Source: Paracoccaceae bacterium
Lineage (GTDB): Bacteria; Pseudomonadota; Alphaproteobacteria; Rhodobacterales; Rhodobacteraceae
NCBI GenBank assembly: GCA_030626365.1
Contig: DAOUPC010000120.1
Coordinates: forward strand, 1-7,914
Reading direction: 5' to 3'
DNA: 7,914 nt
The notes under the pieces were generated by a model. The model did no database searches, was not told where the DNA came from, and saw nothing but the letters and a program-made list of their open reading frames with translations. Positions 4,714 through 7,914 of this stretch are shown one piece after another. Position 1 is the first letter of the stretch. Every line of letters begins with the position of its first letter. The translations under genes and the position numbers were made by a program.

Positions 4714-6206
4714 TTCTTTTTCCCAAAACCGGAAAGACCGGGTGGCAAAGCCATGCCACCCCCCATGCCACCCATGCCGGGCATCCGCCCACCCATCTGT
4801 TTGGCCGCCGCTTCCAGTGCTTTGGGGTCCATGCCTGCGGCCATATCGGCGGGCGTGCCGCCTTTGCCGCCGAGCATACCTTTCAGGGCTTGCTTCAGCA
4901 TACCGCCTTTGCCCATCTTCTTCATCATGTCACCCATCTGGCGGTGCATTTTCAGAAGTTTATTAAGGTCCGCAACCTCCATCCCGGACCCACGGGCGAT
5001 ACGTTTTTTGCGGCTTGCCTGAAGCAATTTTGGATTGGCACGTTCGCGTTTGGTCATGGACTGGATCAGGGCGATCTGGCGTTTCAGGATTTTGTCGTCA
5101 AGGCCGGCGGCCTCGACCTGTTTGGCCATTTTTCCCATGCCGGGCATCATGCCCATCATGCCTTCCATGCCGCCCATCTTGACCATCTGTTCAAGCTGCA
5201 TCTTCCGGTCGTTCATGTTGAACTGACCCTTGGCCATGCGGCGCATCATCTTTTCGGCCTGCTCGACCTCGATGGTTTCCTGGGCCTTTTCGACCAGGGC
5301 AACGATGTCACCCATGCCAAGGATACGCCCGGCAACGCGCTCGGGCTCAAATGTTTCCAGCGCATCCAGCTTTTCGCCAAGACCGACAAAGCGGATCGGC
5401 TTGCCGGTGACTGCGCGCATCGACAGGGCGGCACCGCCGCGCCCGTCGCCATCCATCCGGGTCAGAACAACGCCGGTCACACCGATCTTGTCGTCAAATT
5501 CTGTCGCCACGTTAACCGCGTCCTGGCCGGTCAGACCATCGACCACCAGCAGGGTTTCGCGCGGTTGGGCCACGTCGCGTACCGCGGCCGCCTGGGCGAT
5601 CAGTTCGGCGTCGATGTGCAAACGTCCCGCCGTGTCGAGCATATAGACGTCATAACCGCCAAGTGCGGCCTGGGTTTTGGCACGGCGCGCGATGGCAACC
5701 GGGTCTTCGCCCTTGACGATGGGCAGGGTATCGACCCCGATCTGGGTGCCCAGAATCGCCAGTTGTTCCATCGCCGCAGGGCGGTTGGTGTCCAACGACG
5801 CCATAAGGACGCGCTTGCCCTCTTTTTCGGTCAGGCGTTTGGCCAGCTTGGCGGTGGTGGTGGTTTTGCCCGACCCCTGAAGGCCGACCATCAGGATCGG
5901 CGCGGGCGGGTTATCAATTTTCAGCGCGCCGGGGTCATCATCGCCCCGCAGCGTGTCGATCAATGTGTCATGGACAATCTTGACGACCTGCTGGCCGGGG
6001 GTGATCGATTTGGTGACCGCCTGGCCGGTGGCAAGTTCCTGTACCCGTTTGACGAAATTACGCGCCACAGGCAGCGATACGTCGGCCTCGAGCAGGGCAA
6101 CGCGGACCTCGCGCAGGGCGGTTTTGACATCCTCGTCAGACAGGGCACCCTGTTTGGTCAGCTTATCGAAGACACCAGAGAGGCGTTCGGATAGGTTTTC
6201 AAACAT
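4710..6206 (-). CDS. ffh: Signal recognition particle protein Ffh (SRP54 GTPase)
   Basis: Ffh binds 4.5S RNA and signal sequences on nascent chains and delivers them with FtsY to the membrane. The 498-residue product has the N domain (about 1-95) and the G domain with GLQGSGKTTTTAK (108-120), DTNRPAA (139-145), DTAGR (191-195), TRMD (249-252) and GLGEK (275-279). A Met-rich M domain follows from about 300. The RNA-binding segment SMTKRERANPKLLQASRKKR spans 383-402. A Gly/Met tail ends in GKKK. The ATG at 6204-6206 begins the family sequence MFENLSERLSGVF and has AAAGG upstream. An in-frame GTG 26 codons earlier lies in the structured leader and was not used. It heads the coupled cluster with two acetyltransferases and chorismate mutase. 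Confidence 0.98.
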   Translation of the reverse strand: MFENLSERLSGVFDKLTKQGALSDEDVKTALREVRVALLEADVSLPVARNFVKRVQELATGQAVTKSITPGQQVVKIVHDTLIDTLRGDDDPGALKIDNPPAPILMVGLQGSGKTTTTAKLAKRLTEKEGKRVLMASLDTNRPAAMEQLAILGTQIGVDTLPIVKGEDPVAIARRAKTQAALGGYDVYMLDTAGRLHIDAELIAQAAAVRDVAQPRETLLVVDGLTGQDAVNVATEFDDKIGVTGVVLTRMDGDGRGGAALSMRAVTGKPIRFVGLGEKLDALETFEPERVAGRILGMGDIVALVEKAQETIEVEQAEKMMRRMAKGQFNMNDRKMQLEQMVKMGGMEGMMGMMPGMGKMAKQVEAAGLDDKILKRQIALIQSMTKRERANPKLLQASRKKRIARGSGMEVADLNKLLKMHRQMGDMMKKMGKGGMLKQALKGMLGGKGGTPADMAAGMDPKALEAAAKQMGGRMPGMGGMGGGMALPPGLSGFGKKK

Positions 6207-6237
6207 GGCCGCGGCCTTTCGTTGCCGGTTGTCAGGT

Positions 6238-6308
6238 GCCCCCATTAAACAGGAAGGGGCGGTTAAATACACAAATGCCCCCACGGGCGTAACACGCTGG
6301 TGGGGGGC
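6238..6308 (-). promoter_or_regulatory. Attenuator-like structured leader of ffh
   Basis: A 7-bp stem CCCCCAC/GTGGGGG encloses an inner 4-bp GCGT/ACGC stem with loop GTT (6278-6306). It is followed on the minus strand by the T-rich CATTTGTGTATTT. Downstream GCCCC (6256-6260) can pair with GGGGC (6238-6242). TGGGGGCA occurs twice (6276-6283 and 6237-6244), so each G-rich segment has two possible C-rich partners, giving the mutually exclusive pairings seen in attenuators. No leader peptide rich in one amino acid was found. Function is inferred. Confidence 0.4.
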
Positions 6309-6329
6309 GATCCCCGAATGATACGAGGA

Positions 6330-6351
6330 CCGGAAGGTTTTGCACTTCCGG
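6330..6351 (-). repeat. Perfect 7-bp inverted repeat in the ffh leader
   Basis: CCGGAAG and CTTCCGG enclose the 8-base loop TGCAAAAC, between the candidate promoter and the attenuator-like region. On the minus strand TCCTCG follows, so there is no U-run. It may form a 5'-leader hairpin in the ffh mRNA. It lacks the conserved core of SRP RNA, so it is not an ffs gene. Confidence 0.45.
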
Positions 6352-6364
6352 ATGTCTGGATGGG

Positions 6365-6393
6365 CAGCTAGGCGGTTTGACCCCGCGAGTCAA
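6365..6393 (-). promoter_or_regulatory. Candidate promoter of the ffh cluster
   Basis: TTGACT (6388-6393) is followed after 17 bases by TAGCTG (6365-6370). The -35 matches TTGACA at five positions; the -10 is weak, which is common in GC-rich alphaproteobacteria. TTGAC and GTCAA form an inverted repeat around the -35 (6377-6393), a possible operator. It would give a leader of about 150 bases that contains the hairpins described separately. Confidence 0.45.
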
Positions 6394-6421
6394 GCCAGCC
6401 GAGCCAAGTTGGCCAGCCGAG
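6394..6421. repeat. Direct repeats flanking a palindrome upstream of the ffh promoter
   Basis: GCCAGCCGAG occurs at 6394-6403 and 6412-6421, in direct orientation 18 bases apart. Between them, and overlapping both by up to two bases, lies the palindrome GCCAAGTTGGC (6403-6413). The set abuts the -35 element of the candidate ffh promoter and follows the stop of the membrane-protein gene. This is the layout of a regulator-binding site. A structural role at the 3' end of the upstream mRNA is the alternative. Confidence 0.4.
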
Positions 6422-6436
6422 TCGCACTGGACGGCT

Positions 6437-6901
6437 CTATAGCCAGCGGTTGATTGCATCCACCATCCGGCGGGGGCCGCCTGTATTGGTATAGGATGTA
6501 ACAATCGGGTGCGCGCCGGCGCTCATCCCTTTGTCCAGCATCAGGGTGGGGCGGTAAAGGGTGGCGCCTTTGGAACTGGTCGTGGTTTCCAGAACCGCAC
6601 GTGACAGGCTGGACAGGTCGTGGCGCACTTCGCAATAGCCAAACAGCGACCGGGTGCGGATGGTAATGCTGTCCAACGGGCGGTTAAGGATCAGCTGAAC
6701 CCGGCGCACAAAGGCGGTAAAGGCCCCAAACCCCACGCCACCACCGATCAGGCCAAAGGCCAGCCCGAACAAGAGGACCTCGGACAGCAAAAACAGGCCA
6801 ATCGTGACAAATATCAGGGTAAAGACGATCAGAAAGATACCGATCAGCCAGGGTATATCGTCAATGATCAGTTGATCGGGCGTGTTGCGGGTGACTTTCA
6901 T
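6437..6901 (-). CDS. Hypothetical protein with two transmembrane helices
   Basis: The 154-residue product has no family I can name. After a short polar N-terminus (MKVTRNTPDQLIIDDIP) come two hydrophobic helices, about residues 17-39 (WLIGIFLIVFTLIFVTIG) and 42-65 (a Gly-rich stretch with LIGGGVGFGAF). Then follows a soluble C-terminal half of about 85 residues with possible beta-strands (LDSITIRTRSLFGYCEV). It is likely an inner-membrane protein with a cytosolic C-terminal domain, given the RR after helix 2. The ATG at 6899-6901 was preferred; an in-frame ATG at 6911-6913 would add four residues, and neither has a strong ribosome-binding site. The gene is divergent from a LysR-type regulator, which may control it. 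Confidence 0.75.
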   Translation of the reverse strand: MKVTRNTPDQLIIDDIPWLIGIFLIVFTLIFVTIGLFLLSEVLLFGLAFGLIGGGVGFGAFTAFVRRVQLILNRPLDSITIRTRSLFGYCEVRHDLSSLSRAVLETTTSSKGATLYRPTLMLDKGMSAGAHPIVTSYTNTGGPRRMVDAINRWL

Positions 6902-6980
6902 GGACCAGACCATAGGCCCTGTATCCGGGGGCGTCAAAGCTGTGGGATGGCCGCGTGTGGGCGTGGGCAGCGGGGCAATA

Positions 6981-7039
6981 GTTTGCAATTTCAAACATAA
7001 CATGGATATTTATGGGTATACTGTGAATATTTGCACAGT
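6981..7039. promoter_or_regulatory. AT-rich divergent promoter region with inverted repeats
   Basis: This is an AT-rich stretch in otherwise GC-rich DNA between two divergent genes. It holds three inverted repeats: GTTTG-N6-CAAAC (6981-6996), CATAA-N9-TTATG (6996-7014) and ACTGTG-N8-CACAGT (7020-7039). TATACT (7017-7022) is a good plus-strand -10 for the LysR gene, 29 bases before its ATG, and the third repeat covers its downstream side. LysR-type proteins commonly bind such dyads and repress their own gene. The individual sites are inferred; the divergent promoter itself is likely. Confidence 0.5.
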
Positions 7040-7051
7040 CGTGAGGGTGAT

Positions 7052-7914
7052 ATGGAAAACTGGGACGAGGTGCGCACAGCCTATCAGGTGGCGCGGGCAG
7101 GCACGGTCAGCGGCGCGGCCGAGGTTCTGGGTGTCCACCACGCAACGGTGATCCGCCACATCGACGCGATCGAGGCCCGCCTTGGGGTCAAGCTGTTTCA
7201 GCGTCACGCGCGCGGCTATACCCCGACCGAGGCAGGGGCCGACCTGTTGATGGTGGCCCAGGCAACCGATGATCAGTTCAGCCAGTTGGCCGGTCGGCTA
7301 AAGGGCCAGGGTGATGGCGTGACAGGTGAGCTGGTGGTGACATCGCTGGCATCCCTTGGGGCGCTGATGGTGCCGGTGCTGACCGCGTTTCAGCAGATGC
7401 ATCCGGGGCTGGTCATCCGCTATCTGACCGGCGAACGCCTGTTCCGGCTGGAGTACGGCGAGGCCCATGTGGCGATCAGGGCCGGGTCGGCCCCGGATCA
7501 GCCTGACAATGTGGTTCAGCCATTTATCCAGCAACGCACGGGGCTTTATGCCAGCAAGGGCTATGTCGACCGGTACGGCCTGCCGCCGGTGCCGTTTGAT
7601 GCCGCTGGTCTGGCCGGTCACCGCTTTGTCGGGCGTGATGGCATATCGACCCGCGTGCCGTTCCTGAAATGGCTGAACGCGACGGTCCCGCCCGAAACGA
7701 TTACCTGTTGTGTGACGGATTGGGACGCAATGAAACTGGCGGTGCTGGCCGGGGCCGGAATTGGTTTCATGTCCGAGGGCATGGCCCGCAATCATCCCGG
7801 ATTGGTGCAAGTGATGGAGCCACAACCGGATTGGCAGGCGAATACCTGGCTGGTCACCCACGTGGATCTGCACCGCACCACCAAAGTGCAAAGTTTTCTG
7901 ACCTTCCTTAAAGA
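7052..7914 (+). CDS. LysR-type transcriptional regulator (3' end missing)
   Basis: This is a DNA-binding regulator of the LysR family, open from ATG 7052-7054 to the right edge: 287 codons plus two bases, so probably only a few to about 15 residues are missing. The winged helix-turn-helix occupies residues 1-62 (SGAAEVLGVHHATVIRHID, 20-38; FQRHARGYTPTEAG, 49-62). The linker helix runs to about 85, and the periplasmic-binding-protein-like effector domain follows from about 92 (GELVVTSLASLGALMVPVL). The ATG has GAGG seven bases upstream. It is the only confident plus-strand gene and is divergent from the two-helix membrane protein, a usual arrangement for a regulator and its target. The effector cannot be told from sequence. 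Confidence 0.95.
   Translation, partial: MENWDEVRTAYQVARAGTVSGAAEVLGVHHATVIRHIDAIEARLGVKLFQRHARGYTPTEAGADLLMVAQATDDQFSQLAGRLKGQGDGVTGELVVTSLASLGALMVPVLTAFQQMHPGLVIRYLTGERLFRLEYGEAHVAIRAGSAPDQPDNVVQPFIQQRTGLYASKGYVDRYGLPPVPFDAAGLAGHRFVGRDGISTRVPFLKWLNATVPPETITCCVTDWDAMKLAVLAGAGIGFMSEGMARNHPGLVQVMEPQPDWQANTWLVTHVDLHRTTKVQSFLTFLK

Noticed and set aside
4890..6194. Plus-strand ORF of 434 codons, His-rich
   Set aside because: It lies opposite ffh; the His/Phe-rich product simply mirrors the Met-rich M domain of Ffh and has no start site evidence.
6207..6284. Longer ffh reading from an upstream GTG (26 extra residues)
   Set aside because: The GTG sits inside the hairpin of the leader, has no ribosome-binding site, and Ffh proteins begin MFENLS.
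6207..6436. SRP 4.5S RNA gene next to ffh
   Set aside because: The CCGGAAG hairpin prompted the idea, but the conserved SRP RNA apical loop sequence is not present on either strand.

Overview
The window looks like a chromosomal segment of a Rhodobacteraceae (Roseobacter-type) alphaproteobacterium. The evidence is the sequence style of the ribosomal proteins, Ffh and TrmD, the Ala/Glu-rich tail on S16, the long N-terminal extension on TrmD, a stand-alone AroQ chorismate mutase next to rpsP, and a moderately GC-rich base composition. I cannot place it to genus. Almost everything reads on the minus strand. Only the gene at the right edge reads on the plus strand.

From right to left in the direction of minus-strand transcription: a divergent promoter region (6902-7051) separates a LysR-type regulator (+, runs off the right end) from a small two-helix membrane protein of unknown function (-). 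Then comes a structured, gene-free leader with a candidate promoter (6207-6436). It is followed by a compact cluster: ffh (SRP GTPase), two tandem paralogous GNAT acetyltransferases, chorismate mutase, rpsP (S16), rimM (16S maturation) and trmD (tRNA m1G37 methyltransferase). Overlaps of 4 and 8 bases, a GTG start and a TTG start suggest one translationally coupled operon, at least from ffh to chorismate mutase. The theme is protein targeting plus ribosome and tRNA maturation.

After trmD the expected rplS (L19) is absent. A 301-base gap follows, holding hairpins, a coding-like fragment without a start and a candidate promoter. The minus strand then continues with rpmC (L29), rpsQ (S17) and rplN (L14, cut by the left edge). 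These three normally lie inside the S10-spc ribosomal protein supercluster, directly after rplP. The trmD/rpmC junction is therefore a break in two normally conserved ribosomal operons and is the most unusual large-scale feature here.

No mobile element, CRISPR array, tRNA or rRNA was seen. The best leads for something undescribed are small: the trmD/rpmC junction and its fragment, an attenuator-like ffh leader, a 14-codon ORF linking the two acetyltransferases, and hairpin-rich spacers around rpsP.
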